Assembly: GCF_005146945.1 (NCBI RefSeq)
Contig: NZ_SWMS01000009.1
Span: 206,439-261,856 of the forward strand
Origin: Prauserella endophytica
GTDB lineage: Bacteria; Actinomycetota; Actinomycetes; Mycobacteriales; Pseudonocardiaceae
Direction of reading: 5' to 3'
DNA: 55,418 bases
Within the stretch, counting starts at the first letter, position 1. The number at the start of each line of letters is the position of its first letter. Both the position numbers and the translations under genes were made by a program. Shown here in pieces: positions 25,790 to 34,719 of this stretch. Under the pieces are notes generated by a model. That model searched no databases. It was not told where the DNA came from and saw nothing but the letters and a program-made list of their open reading frames with translations.

Positions 25790-26773
25790 GTGGTTCTCAA
25801 GATCGGTCTGGTGAAGAGAGGACGTTGGGCCGACCACCCCGAGCTGCTGCAACAGCGGAGTCGACTCGGCGTTGTCCGGGTCGCTTCGCTGGAGGCGCTG
25901 GGCATGCCGAGCAGCACTGTGTATCGGCGCTGCCTGCCGGACGGACCATGGCGCCGCGTGCTGCCGGGCATCGTGGTCCTCCAGACCTCCCCGCCGACTC
26001 AGGAGCAGCGGGTCGTCGCAGCTCTGCTGTTCGCCGGCGGTGAGGCCGTGGTCACCGGCGTGGAGGCTTGCCGGAGGCTCGGGTTCCGAGACGCGGAGCT
26101 GCCTGCATCGGCAGGCGTGCACGTGCTGGTCCCACATGAACACAAGCTGCAGAGCAGTGGCTTTCTCACAGTGGAGAGAACCAAGAGGATGCCCACCGCC
26201 GTCCCGCGCGGTCGGGTGCCGCTGGCGCCGCCCGTCCGCGCCGTGCTCGATGCCGCACGCCGGATCAGGACCGTCGATCCCGTGGCCAAGCTCCTGATCG
26301 AGGCCATCCAGCGTGGGCGTTGCACTACGGAGGCGTTGTCCTACGAACTGGAGCACGGCACGCAGCGTGGCACGGCGATTCCTCGTCGGGTGCTGGCACA
26401 GATCGAGCGGCTGCGGTCGGTCGCTGAGTTCCATGCCCGCCGCATCGTTGCTGATGTCGCCGTGCCGCCAACACACTGGAACCACGAGCTCTACGGCCCG
26501 GACGACAGCTACGTCGCCTGTCCCGATGCCTGGTGGGACGACGTGGGCCTTGCCTGGGAGGTCGACTCCCTCGACTTCCACTTCTCCGTCGACGGCTACG
26601 CGAAAACCTTGGCGAGGAACACTCGGTACGCAGAGGTGGGCGTGACAGTCGTGCAGACGCTGCCCTCCCGGCTGCTGAACGATCCCGCTGCGGTTGTCGC
26701 CGAACTGAACGCCGCGTACCAAGCGGCTGCCGCGCGTCCCCGGCCCGCGGTTCGCATCGCGACGGCGGCCTGA
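25790..26773 (+). CDS. AbiEi-antitoxin-like / DUF559-type hypothetical protein
   Basis: A protein of about 327 residues of a type common in actinobacteria. The N-terminal part (LEALGMPSSTVYRRCLPDGPWRRVLPGIVVL) resembles the winged-helix antitoxin domain of AbiEi, and the C-terminal part (WEVDSLDFHF...YAKTLARNTRYAEVGVTVVQ) resembles the Vsr/PDDExK nuclease-like fold with reduced catalytic residues. No AbiEii-like toxin gene is next to it, so a toxin-antitoxin role is not supported. The start is uncertain: GTG 25790, GTG 25811 and ATG 25739 are all possible. The gene is slightly less GC-rich than its neighbours. Confidence 0.75.
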   Translation: MVLKIGLVKRGRWADHPELLQQRSRLGVVRVASLEALGMPSSTVYRRCLPDGPWRRVLPGIVVLQTSPPTQEQRVVAALLFAGGEAVVTGVEACRRLGFRDAELPASAGVHVLVPHEHKLQSSGFLTVERTKRMPTAVPRGRVPLAPPVRAVLDAARRIRTVDPVAKLLIEAIQRGRCTTEALSYELEHGTQRGTAIPRRVLAQIERLRSVAEFHARRIVADVAVPPTHWNHELYGPDDSYVACPDAWWDDVGLAWEVDSLDFHFSVDGYAKTLARNTRYAEVGVTVVQTLPSRLLNDPAAVVAELNAAYQAAAARPRPAVRIATAA

Positions 26774-26784
26774 CGCAGGCTCCC

Positions 26785-26845
26785 AACCGCAGTGAAGGCC
26801 ACCTTCACTGCGTTCAACGCAGGCAAGGTGGCCTTCACTGCGGTT
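26785..26845. repeat. Dispersed hairpin element, copy 3
   Basis: AACCGCAGTGAAGGCCACC pairs with its complement at the other end; the centre has mismatches. It sits exactly between two convergent genes, 12 bp and 18 bp from their stop codons, as expected for a bidirectional terminator. Confidence 0.88.
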
Positions 26846-26862
26846 AGGAGCAGGCGAAGGGG

Positions 26863-29397
26863 TTACTGGGCTGCTAGGAGGCGGGCACAGCGGATCAGGC
26901 CGATGTGCGAGTACGCCTGCGGGTGGTTGCCCAGCGAGCGTTCCGCGATCGGGTCGTACTGCTCCGGCAGCAGGCCCGTCGGGCCCGCCGCGTCGACCAG
27001 CTGCTCGAACAGCTCCTGCGCCTCCGTGCGGCGGCCCGTCAGCAGGTACGCCTCGATCATCCACGCCGCACACAGGTGGAAGCCGCCCTCGCCGCCCGGC
27101 AGGCCGTCGTCGCGGTGGTACCGGTAGACCGTCGAGCCGCTGCGCAGCTCGGCCTCGATCGCCGTCACCGTCTGCTGGAACCGCTCGTCCTGCGGGTCGA
27201 GCAGCCCGGACAGCCCCACGAACAGCGACGCCGCGTCCAGATCCGTGCCGTCGTAGGCCGTGGTGAACGCCTTGACCTCCGGGTTCCAGCCCTTCTCCAG
27301 CACGTCCGCCGCGATCTCGTCGCGCAGCTCCGGCCAGCCCGCCGGGACCGGCCGGTCGTAGATGTCGGCGAGCTTGATCGCCCGGTCCAGCGTCAGCCAG
27401 CACATCACCCGCGAGTACACCCGGTGGCGCGGCATGTGCCGCTCCTCCCAGATGCCGTGGTCGGGCTCGTTCCAGCGCCGCTTGACCGCCTCGGCCATCG
27501 CGCGCACCATCTGCCAGTCCTCGTCGCGCAGCATGCCGCGCGCCTCCGCCAGCGTGACCACCAACTCGACCACCGGGCCGAACACGTCGAGCTGTACCTG
27601 GTGGTTCGCCAGGTTGCCGACGCGCACGGGGCGCGAGCCCTTGTATCCCGGCAGCGAGTCGATCACGGCCTCGGCGCCCAGCTGTGTGCCGGCCAGGGTG
27701 TACAGCGGGTGCAGGCGCTCTGGCCCGGCGAGCGTCGACAGCACGCCGTGCAGCCAGCGCAGGAAACCGTCGGCCTCCTCCAGTGAGCCCAGCGTCACCA
27801 GCTCACGCACCGTCATGGCGCCGTCGCGGATCCAGCAGTACCGGTAGTCCCAGTTCCGGACGCCGCCGATCTCCTCGGGCAGCGACGTGGTCGCCGCGGC
27901 CATCACGCCGCCCGTGTCGGCGTCGGCGAGCCCGCGCAGCGTCAGCGCGGAACGGGCCACCAGTTCCGGCTCCACCGTCGGCAGCTTCAGCGTCATCGCC
28001 CACGAGCTCCAGTACTCACCGGCCCTGGCGCGGCGGTCCAGCTCGGGCAGGTCGTGAGGGCCGAGGTCGGTCGTCCCGCAGCGCAGCTCCAGCACCACCG
28101 GCCTGCCGGGCTCGGGCTGCACGAGCGCGCTGGCCGTGTCGTGCAGGCCGTCGCTGGTGATCTCCCACTGGACGCCCGGCGCGCGCAGCACGAACGGTTC
28201 CGACGTGCCGAGCACCCGCAGGCCGTCCTCCTCCGGCAGCAGCCGCACGGGCACGCCACCGAACTCGGGGCGGGGCGCGAACACGATCGACGCCGCCGCC
28301 TCACCCGAGATGACGCGCACGATGTCCGTGCGGTGGGTGGGGCATTCCGGCTCCATGTAGTCGGTGACCAGCAGGCGCGACCAGCGCGTCTCCACCGTCA
28401 TCGTGTTGGGCAGGTAGCGCTGGCCGAGCGGCAGCCCGTTGCGGTGCGGCTTGATCGAGAAGTGGCCCGCGCTCTCGCCGCCGAGCAGGTCGGCGAACAC
28501 GGCGGGCGCGTCCGGGCCGGGGTGGCACAGCCAGGTGAGCTTCGCGTCCGGTGTCAGCAGCGCCACGGAGCGTTCGGAGGCGAGCATCGACAGTCGCTCG
28601 ATCGGCGGAGACTGCTCGCCGTAGAGCCAGTTCCGCCGCTCCTCGAGCATGAACGCGAGCACGGTGGCGACCTGCTCTGGATCGTCCACGTTGTACTGGG
28701 CAAGGCTTTCGCCGTCGCCGACCTTGATGCCGAGGTCGGGGCCCGCGAGCCGAGCGAACGCCTTCTCGTCGGTGACGTCGTCGCCGATGAACACGGCCGC
28801 CGTGGCGCCCACCTGGTGCCGGAGGGTGTCGAGCGCGGCACCCTTGTTGGTCTGGACAACCGAGAGCTCGACGACCTCCTTGCCGTCGGTGGTCGACACG
28901 CCCTCCCACGTGCAAGGTCCATTGTGGACGGCGTCGACGATGCGCTCGGCGTCCTCGCGCGAGGCGCGGCGGACGTGCACGGCGATGCTCGCCGGCTTCA
29001 CCTCCAGCGACGCGCCCGCGACGCCCTCGATGAGCCGGTCCAGCTCCTCCTCGATGCGGCGGTGCAGGTCGCGGGCCTGCGCGTCGAGCTCGTGGACGAA
29101 GCCGATGTCGAACTCGGAGCCGTGGCTGCCGACGAGGTGCACCTCGGAGGGGAGGCGGGACAGGGTGGCGAGGTCACGCAGCGCGCGGCCGGAGATCACG
29201 GCCGTGGTGGTCTCGTGGAGGCCGGCGAGTGAGCGCAGCGCTCCGACCGACTCGGAACGAGGGCGTGCCTCGTCCGGATTCTCCATGATCGGCGCCAACG
29301 TGCCGTCGTAGTCGCAGGCGACCAGCAGGCGCGGCGTCCGGGCGATCTGCATGATCGCGCGCCGCAGCTCAGCGGGCAGGGCCTCGGCTGTCAACAC
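26863..29397 (-). CDS. otsB: Trehalose-6-phosphate phosphatase / GH15 glycosidase fusion
   Basis: An 844-residue two-domain protein. Residues about 20-250 are a HAD-type trehalose-phosphatase (nucleophile motif ACDYDGTLAP, ISGRALRDL, GDDVTDEKAF). Residues about 260-844 are a GH15 glucoamylase/trehalase-like domain (GGVRNWDYRYCWIRDGAM, NHQVQLDVFG, PVPAGWPELRDEI). Mycobacterial GH15 enzymes act as trehalases, so the fusion could dephosphorylate trehalose 6-phosphate and then hydrolyse trehalose, or use GH15 on another glucan. It follows otsA by 33 bp, so synthesis and dephosphorylation genes are cotranscribed. Confidence 0.92.
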   Translation of the reverse strand: MLTAEALPAELRRAIMQIARTPRLLVACDYDGTLAPIMENPDEARPRSESVGALRSLAGLHETTTAVISGRALRDLATLSRLPSEVHLVGSHGSEFDIGFVHELDAQARDLHRRIEEELDRLIEGVAGASLEVKPASIAVHVRRASREDAERIVDAVHNGPCTWEGVSTTDGKEVVELSVVQTNKGAALDTLRHQVGATAAVFIGDDVTDEKAFARLAGPDLGIKVGDGESLAQYNVDDPEQVATVLAFMLEERRNWLYGEQSPPIERLSMLASERSVALLTPDAKLTWLCHPGPDAPAVFADLLGGESAGHFSIKPHRNGLPLGQRYLPNTMTVETRWSRLLVTDYMEPECPTHRTDIVRVISGEAAASIVFAPRPEFGGVPVRLLPEEDGLRVLGTSEPFVLRAPGVQWEITSDGLHDTASALVQPEPGRPVVLELRCGTTDLGPHDLPELDRRARAGEYWSSWAMTLKLPTVEPELVARSALTLRGLADADTGGVMAAATTSLPEEIGGVRNWDYRYCWIRDGAMTVRELVTLGSLEEADGFLRWLHGVLSTLAGPERLHPLYTLAGTQLGAEAVIDSLPGYKGSRPVRVGNLANHQVQLDVFGPVVELVVTLAEARGMLRDEDWQMVRAMAEAVKRRWNEPDHGIWEERHMPRHRVYSRVMCWLTLDRAIKLADIYDRPVPAGWPELRDEIAADVLEKGWNPEVKAFTTAYDGTDLDAASLFVGLSGLLDPQDERFQQTVTAIEAELRSGSTVYRYHRDDGLPGGEGGFHLCAAWMIEAYLLTGRRTEAQELFEQLVDAAGPTGLLPEQYDPIAERSLGNHPQAYSHIGLIRCARLLAAQ

Positions 29398-29430
29398 TCC
29401 TCCTCAAGGAGTTCGCAGTGGTCTGGGGAG

Positions 29431-30876
29431 TCAGGCGGCCGTCTCGGACCCGAGAGCTTCGAGGAACGAGCGCGCCCACCTGTCGACGTCGTGCGTCAGG
29501 ACCTGACGACGTAAGGCGCGCATCCTACGCCGACCTTCCGCGGGGTCGAGCGTAATAGCCTGTTCCAGCGCATTCTTCACCCCGTCCAGGTCGTGCGGGT
29601 TGACCAGGAACGCGCTGCTCAGCTCGGCCGCGGCGCCGGCGAACTCGGACAGGACGAGCGCCCCGCCGAGGTCGTGCCTGCACGCCACGTACTCCTTGCA
29701 GACCAGGTTCATGCCGTCACGCAGCGGGGTCACCACCATGACGTCGGCGGCGGAGAAGAACGCCGCGAGCTCCGTCCGGTTGACCGATTGGTGAAGGTAG
29801 TGCACGACCGGGTGACCCACGCGGGCGAACTCACCGTTGATGCGGCCCACCATCTGCTCGATCTCCCCGCGCATGCGCTGGTAGTGCTCCACGCGCTCAC
29901 GGCTCGGGGTGGCGAGCTGGACGAACGTCACGTTCTCGGGCTTGACCCTGCCCTCCTGCAGCAGCTCGTGGAAGGCCTGCAGGCGCAGGTCGATGCCCTT
30001 GGTGTAGTCGAGGCGGTCGACGCCGAGGAGGATCGTCTCCGGGTTGCCGAGGTCGCTGCGGACTTGAGCGGCCCGGTCGGCAACGGCCTTGGTGCGGGCG
30101 AGCGAGTCGAGCCCTGCGGCGTCGATCGAGATCGGGAACGCGCCGACGCGAACGGTGCGGTCGCCCACCTGCACCATGCCGGGTCTCGAGCGGACGCCGA
30201 CCGAACCTCTGCTGGGCTCCAGGCCGATCAGCTGCCGGGCCAGCCACAGGAAGTTCTGCGCGCCGCCCGGCCGGTGGAAGCCCACGAGGTCGGCGCCGAT
30301 GAGCCCGCGCACGATCTCCGCTCGCCACGGCATCTGCATGAACAGCTCGACCGGCGGGAACGGGATGTGCAGGAAGAAGCCGATCCGGAGGTCGGGCCGT
30401 AGCTCGCGGAGCATGCTCGGCACGAGCTGGAGCTGGTAGTCCTGCACCCACACGGTGGCGCCCTCGCCCGCCACCGCCGCGCTGGCCTCGGCGAAGCGCC
30501 GGTTGACGCGGACGTAGCTCTCCCACCAGCCTCGGTCGAAGATCGGCCTGGCGACCACGTCGTGGTAGAGCGGCCACAGCGTGGCGTTGGAGAAACCCTC
30601 GTAGTAGTCGCGGACGTCGGTGGAGGTGAGTGTCACCGGATGGAGGACGAGTCCGTCGTCGCTGAACTCGTCCACCTCGACGTCCGGAACCCCGGGCCAG
30701 CCCACCCAGGCCCCCTTGCGGGAGCGAAGGAACGGCTCCAGCGCGGACACGAGACCACCGGGGCTCTGTGTCCAACGCCGAGTGCCGTCTTCAGCACGGT
30801 CGAGGTCCACCGGTAACCGGTTGGCGACGACGACGAACTCGGCGCGTGCTTCGGACTTCGTGGCTGTCGCGGGCAT
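29431..30876 (-). CDS. otsA: Trehalose-6-phosphate synthase OtsA
   Basis: A 481-residue GT20 glycosyltransferase joining a nucleotide-activated glucose to glucose 6-phosphate. Typical segments are VVVANRLPV at the N-terminus, [44 protein letters not shown] and the C-terminal [13 protein letters not shown]. Length is standard. The downstream otsB fusion is codirectional. Actinobacterial OtsA enzymes often accept ADP- or GDP-glucose as well as UDP-glucose. The ThrE-type exporter gene upstream ends 24 bp before this gene, so all three may share a transcript. Confidence 0.95.
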   Translation of the reverse strand: MPATATKSEARAEFVVVANRLPVDLDRAEDGTRRWTQSPGGLVSALEPFLRSRKGAWVGWPGVPDVEVDEFSDDGLVLHPVTLTSTDVRDYYEGFSNATLWPLYHDVVARPIFDRGWWESYVRVNRRFAEASAAVAGEGATVWVQDYQLQLVPSMLRELRPDLRIGFFLHIPFPPVELFMQMPWRAEIVRGLIGADLVGFHRPGGAQNFLWLARQLIGLEPSRGSVGVRSRPGMVQVGDRTVRVGAFPISIDAAGLDSLARTKAVADRAAQVRSDLGNPETILLGVDRLDYTKGIDLRLQAFHELLQEGRVKPENVTFVQLATPSRERVEHYQRMRGEIEQMVGRINGEFARVGHPVVHYLHQSVNRTELAAFFSAADVMVVTPLRDGMNLVCKEYVACRHDLGGALVLSEFAGAAAELSSAFLVNPHDLDGVKNALEQAITLDPAEGRRRMRALRRQVLTHDVDRWARSFLEALGSETAA

Positions 30877-30899
30877 GTGAAAACACTATCGCGATGTGC

Positions 30900-32414
30900 T
30901 TACTCCAGACGGCTTCCAGCATCCAGCGGACCGGCCATCCGGGGGCCGGCGAGTTTGCGCTCGAGCCTGCCGAGGCCGGTGCGCAGCGGCTGCGCGAGCC
31001 ACTCGCCGAGCACCACGCCCGCGGCCAGTGCCAGGCCGATTGCGACCGCCTCCATGAGCTGGGTCGCCGTGCCGAAGTCCGCCAGCTGCGACAGGCCGCG
31101 GTACGTCGCGAAACCGGGAAGCAGTGGCGTGATGCCGGACACAGCGACCACGAGCGGGGTCACCCGCAGCCTGCGGGCGAGCACGCCGCCGCCGAGACCC
31201 ACCAGGGTGGCGGCGAGGGCGGAGGCGATGATCTGGCTGGAGTCCGTCATCGTCAGCGCCCCGTAGGCACCCGCGCCCACGGCGCCCGCCGCCGCCGCAA
31301 CCGCCATCGGGCGCAGGCTGGAGTACGACGCGAGGGCGAAGCACGCGGCCGCGCCGCTACCGGCGAGGATCACGATGGGCAGGTTCACGGCCGTGAGCGC
31401 GTCGATCGCGGGGATCGGCGTGCGCTCGACGCCGAGGCGTTCCGCGAGCCCGATCGCCGCCGCGACGCCGGTTATCAGCCCGGCACTCATCAGCGCGACC
31501 TCGAGACTTCGGCCCGCCGCCGTGACGTAGTAGCCGGTGATCGCGTCCTGCACCGCCGACACCGTGGAGAGCCCGGAGAGGAGCACGGTCAGTGCCGCGG
31601 CGACCACGAGCGTCGGCCGGTCCTCGGGGATGATGTCGAGGTTGACGAAGGTGATCGCCGCCAGCGTGGCGACGAACCCGCCGACCACCTGCTGGAAGAA
31701 GAACGGCAGCGACAGCTTGTTCAGGATGCGGCCGACGCGGTCGACGACGGCGCTGATCACGAACGCGACCATCGCCGCCCAGCCCGAGGCGCCCAGCAGC
31801 AGTGAGATCGAGGCCGCCATGCCGCCCCAGGCAAGGGTGGACACCCAGCGCGGGTACGGGTGCTTCGCGTTGGTGATGCGGTGCAGCTCGGCGTAGCCCT
31901 CCTCCGCGCTGATCGTGTTGCGCAGGAGCCGCTGCACGAGGCGCTCGGTGTCGGAGAGCCGCGTGTAGTCGAGGCTGCGCGCGCGGACCACGCGCACCGC
32001 CGTCACGGGTGAGAGGTCGCTGCCTCGATGGCAGCTGACGGTGATGGACGTGAAAATGACGTCCACCTCACAGTGGGGTAGACCGAGGGCGCGTGTCAGG
32101 GCAAGGATCGTCGCGGTCACGTCGGAGGCGCCCGCGCCGCTGGCCATCTGGACCTCGCCGATGCGGACGACGAGGTCGAGGACCAGATGCAGGGTCGCTT
32201 CGTCGGGGAGTTCGGGGCCCATGGTCGCGGGGGGCTCGACCACGGGAAGCTCGCCGGTCGGCGCTTCGAGGATGTGCCAGGCTCGCTGGCGCAGCATGCG
32301 GCCGCGCTGTTGCCGTGGGACTCGCTTCTCTGCCCGCTCCTCGGCCGGTGCTTCCAGGATCTGCCACGCGTGCCGGCGGTTCAGCGCCGTTTTCGCGCGC
32401 GGCCGTAGTTTCAT
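30900..32414 (-). CDS. Threonine/serine exporter family protein (ThrE)
   Basis: A 504-residue membrane protein with ten or so hydrophobic segments preceded by a soluble N-terminal domain, as in corynebacterial ThrE (single-chain form with the DUF1212 and ThrE_2 domains). The SITVSCHRG segment near residue 125 matches the soluble domain. The start ATG 32414 has AAGGAGGT 6 bp upstream. The first 52 residues contain a duplicated motif (RHAWQILEAP at 14-23, QRAWHILEAP at 43-52), probably membrane-peripheral. Expected role: proton-driven export of threonine, serine or small peptides. Confidence 0.88.
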   Translation of the reverse strand: MKLRPRAKTALNRRHAWQILEAPAEERAEKRVPRQQRGRMLRQRAWHILEAPTGELPVVEPPATMGPELPDEATLHLVLDLVVRIGEVQMASGAGASDVTATILALTRALGLPHCEVDVIFTSITVSCHRGSDLSPVTAVRVVRARSLDYTRLSDTERLVQRLLRNTISAEEGYAELHRITNAKHPYPRWVSTLAWGGMAASISLLLGASGWAAMVAFVISAVVDRVGRILNKLSLPFFFQQVVGGFVATLAAITFVNLDIIPEDRPTLVVAAALTVLLSGLSTVSAVQDAITGYYVTAAGRSLEVALMSAGLITGVAAAIGLAERLGVERTPIPAIDALTAVNLPIVILAGSGAAACFALASYSSLRPMAVAAAAGAVGAGAYGALTMTDSSQIIASALAATLVGLGGGVLARRLRVTPLVVAVSGITPLLPGFATYRGLSQLADFGTATQLMEAVAIGLALAAGVVLGEWLAQPLRTGLGRLERKLAGPRMAGPLDAGSRLE

Positions 32415-32638
32415 CAGCCACCTCCTTACTGGTTTCCCGCGCGTAGCATCGACCGGCGCGCTCCGGCCGTTGCATGCTGACCACCGTGGCGTCCGCCACG
32501 TTTTTCGTTGACCGCGACCGGCGACCAATCTAACTTTCCGCCGGCCGTGCGGCAGTCGGGCGAACACGCGCGGCCGGGCGCTCTCGGGCGAGCCGGTGGC
32601 GGATATAGTGGGCCCGCGCTCGTGTGTCCGCGAGCCAG
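32415..32638. other. Intergenic region between thrE-type gene and tRNA-Thr
   Basis: No gene is supported here. The stretch must contain the promoter of the minus-strand exporter and of the plus-strand tRNA. A TATAGT hexamer at 32604-32609, 30 bp before the tRNA, is a reasonable -10 element; the -35 is unclear. An apparent minus-strand frame across the tRNA is an antisense artefact. Confidence 0.5.
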
Positions 32639-32714
32639 GCCGGTATAGCTCAGTTGGTAGAGCAGCTGTCTTGTAAACAGCAGGTCGCAGGTTCGAGTCC
32701 TGTTGCCGGCTCCA
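32639..32714 (+). tRNA. tRNA-Thr (anticodon UGU), 3' CCA encoded
   Basis: The sequence folds as a full cloverleaf: acceptor GCCGGTA with TGCCGGC (one wobble pair), D-arm AGCTCAGTTGGTAGAGC, anticodon stem GCTGT/ACAGC with loop CTTGTAA (anticodon at 32672-32674), and T-arm with GGTTCGAGTCC. The discriminator T is at 32711, and CCA is encoded at 32712-32714. It decodes ACA and probably other ACN codons. Confidence 0.97.
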
Positions 32715-32863
32715 TCCAGATTACGTTCTGACGTGGGAAAACGTGCCCAGTTGACCTGTGACGTGCACCCTCTGCGCTGAGGTCCCGAAGTCCGCGCGGC
32801 TTCGTCAGGAGGTCGCGCGGTCCTCACCGGGTTGGAGCCGCCGCGAGCTGAACGCCGGCCGGC

Positions 32864-33340
32864 TCACTGTCCTTTCCGTCTTGTCCGCTCCAGAAGTTCC
32901 TTCGCGCCGTCGATCTCACGCTCGACGTCGGGGCGCAGTGCCCGGCGCAGGAGCGGCTCGGTCAGCCAGCGCAGCGCGGGCGGGAAGCCGATCTCGATCG
33001 ACCTGGTCACTTTCGTGCCGTCCTCCGCGGGCTCGCAGACGAAGCTCGCCGCGAAGGTGGAGAGCCTGCGGACGAGGCGGTTGTGCGGCGGCGGGGCGTA
33101 CTCGATGTCGACCCGCTCGCCCGGGGTGAGTCGCATCCGCGAGACGACCTTCGGCGCGGGCCCCGGCAGGCCGGGCAGCCGCGAACGGAACTTGAACTGC
33201 GTGATGTCTCCGTCGCGGCGCACCCAGTCGATGCGTCCCAGCTTGTCGTCGATCTGCGCGTACCGCTCGGCGTCCATCACCAGCGCGAGGAATTCCTCTG
33301 GCGTGCACCGGACGGTCCGCTCCACCGTCACTCGAGCCAT
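32864..33340 (-). CDS. SRPBCC/DUF2505 family protein
   Basis: A 158-residue protein of the START/Bet v1-like helix-grip superfamily (DUF2505 type). Its start MARVTVERTVRCTPEEFLALVMDAERYAQID is characteristic, and strands such as KVTRSIEIGFPPALRWLTEPLL follow. Members bind lipids or hydrophobic ligands; no reaction is known. The start at 33340 is 22 bp from the start of the divergent TetR gene, with no room for a ribosome-binding site, so the mRNA may be leaderless. Regulation by the neighbouring TetR through the palindrome between them is strongly suggested. Confidence 0.85.
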   Translation of the reverse strand: MARVTVERTVRCTPEEFLALVMDAERYAQIDDKLGRIDWVRRDGDITQFKFRSRLPGLPGPAPKVVSRMRLTPGERVDIEYAPPPHNRLVRRLSTFAASFVCEPAEDGTKVTRSIEIGFPPALRWLTEPLLRRALRPDVEREIDGAKELLERTRRKGQ

Positions 33341-33371
33341 GGTAAGAGAGTACTCTCTTTCTATGGCTCGA
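33332..33371. promoter_or_regulatory. 40-bp near-perfect palindrome spanning two divergent start codons (TetR operator)
   Basis: The centre AAGAGAGTACTCTCTT (33344-33359) is a perfect 16-bp palindrome. Symmetry continues outward with only two mismatched pairs to TCGAGCCAT on the left and ATGGCTCGA on the right. Both genes therefore begin with the same nine bases, ATGGCTCGA. A TetR dimer bound here would block both promoters or starts. Confidence 0.8.
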
Positions 33372-33998
33372 ACAACGCCCGGCGAGACGCGACAGCGCAT
33401 CCTCGACGAGGCCATCAGGCTCTTCGCCAGCCGCGGCTACGACGCGACGTCGGTCGTGGACATCCAGGTCGCCTGCGGGCTCACGCGTGGATCCGGCGCG
33501 CTCTACAAGCACTTCCCCTCGAAGAAGGCGCTGCTCGAACACGCCGTCACGCGCAACGTCGAGACGCTCGCGAGGAAGCACGCCGAGGCGGTAGCCGAAC
33601 TACCCGCGGACCCGAGGGAGGCGCTGAAGCTCCTCGCGGACGTCGTGTGGACGGTCATGGACAGCGAACGGGACCTGATCAGGATCATGATCCGCGAGTT
33701 CGGTGGCTTCCCGGAGCTGTTCGAGCGGATGTGGCAGGGCGTGCTCGCCCACCTCTACCGCGTCTGCGGCGAGTGGATCGCCGGACTGTGCGAGCGGGGC
33801 GAGGCGGAGGTGGCCGATCCGGACGCGACGGCGGCCGTGCTCCTCGCGTCGCTGACCTACTACCCGATCCTCGACACGCTCATCGGCCACACGCCCGGCG
33901 ACACGGACCCCGAGCGGTTCCTCGCCGCGTGGTTCGACCATGCGGCTGCGGCGCTCCGGCTCGACCAATCGAACTCGACCGCCGGTGGGCCCCGCTGA
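33363..33998 (+). CDS. TetR-family transcriptional regulator
   Basis: A 211-residue regulator with an N-terminal TetR helix-turn-helix (IRLFASRGYDATSVVDIQVACG, then GALYKHFPSKKALLEHAV, residues about 18-60) and a helical ligand-binding C-terminal domain. Start MARTTPGETR at 33363. It is divergent from the SRPBCC gene with a 22-bp gap that holds a perfect palindrome, the classic layout for autoregulation and control of a neighbour. The ligand is unknown; if the SRPBCC protein binds a hydrophobic molecule, the same compound could be the inducer (inference). Confidence 0.92.
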   Translation: MARTTPGETRQRILDEAIRLFASRGYDATSVVDIQVACGLTRGSGALYKHFPSKKALLEHAVTRNVETLARKHAEAVAELPADPREALKLLADVVWTVMDSERDLIRIMIREFGGFPELFERMWQGVLAHLYRVCGEWIAGLCERGEAEVADPDATAAVLLASLTYYPILDTLIGHTPGDTDPERFLAAWFDHAAAALRLDQSNSTAGGPR

Positions 33999-34047
33999 CG
34001 CCCCGGACCCGGGAGGCTTCCTCGAGCGGTTCAACCGGAACAGAGCC

Positions 34048-34719
34048 TCACCACACCGACCAGCCGCCGTCGACGACCCATTCGGCACCGGTGACGAACG
34101 CGGCGTCGTCGGAAGCGAGGAACTCCACCACGGCGGCGACGTCGTCGGGAGTGCCGAGCCGCCGCAACGGCGTCGCGTCACACAACAGCTGGGCCAGCTC
34201 GGGACTGACGTCGTGCTCGGGAGTCTTGATCATGCCGGGCGCGACGGTGTTGACGCGGACGTTCCAGCGAGCGGCGACGACCGCGAACTCGCGAGTCAGC
34301 GCCGCCAGCCCGCGCCCGACGTTGACCACGGAGCCGCCGGTGTGCCCCGCCTGCTCCATGGCCCATCCGCAAAGTGCCCGGACGGTTCGTGGGTCTTCGT
34401 GAGGCCCGACGTTGACGAGAAGCGCGATGCTCTCGGTCATGCTCGTCGCGAGGGAGGTCAACCTGTGCCTGCCGTCCTGGCTCGCGACGTCACATGGGCA
34501 CACCGCGATCGTGCAGGCGGATGCCGAGGTCGACTTGGCCGTCATCGTCAGCTCGGTCTCGTCGGGTCCGGCTACCAGGCAGTCCCACCCGGACTCGGCC
34601 AGCCTGAGCGCGATCGCGCGGCCGAGGTAGTGGCCGCCATCGGTCACCACGGCGAGCCTTCCGGGCGGGGAGTCCCGGCTGGAACGCAACGGCGCGTCCT
34701 GCGGGCATCGGTCGCGCAT
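34048..34719 (-). CDS. SDR-family protein lacking the catalytic Tyr-Lys, probable pseudoenzyme
   Basis: A 223-residue member of the short-chain dehydrogenase superfamily by its overall pattern: LAVVTDGGHYLGRAIALRLAESG at the start, VRVNTVAPGMIKTP and PDDVAAVVEFLASDDAAFVTGAEWVVDGG at the end. The cofactor-binding TGxxxGxG is altered to TDGGHYLG, and the NNAG motif is NVGP. The whole segment that should carry the Ser and YxxxK active site is missing: SVVNVGRG runs straight into LAALTREF. I infer loss of activity. The start at 34719 has GAGGAG upstream. Confidence 0.75.
   Translation of the reverse strand: MRDRCPQDAPLRSSRDSPPGRLAVVTDGGHYLGRAIALRLAESGWDCLVAGPDETELTMTAKSTSASACTIAVCPCDVASQDGRHRLTSLATSMTESIALLVNVGPHEDPRTVRALCGWAMEQAGHTGGSVVNVGRGLAALTREFAVVAARWNVRVNTVAPGMIKTPEHDVSPELAQLLCDATPLRRLGTPDDVAAVVEFLASDDAAFVTGAEWVVDGGWSVW

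Noticed and set aside
25790-26773. AbiE toxin-antitoxin system
   Set aside because: Only an AbiEi-like antitoxin domain is visible; the next gene is the convergent trehalose fusion, so no toxin partner exists here.
32426-32827. Minus-strand reading frame of about 130 codons across the tRNA
   Set aside because: It contains the well-known antisense-tRNA translation NRTRTCDLLFTRQLLYQLSY and is an artefact of tRNA-Thr on the other strand.
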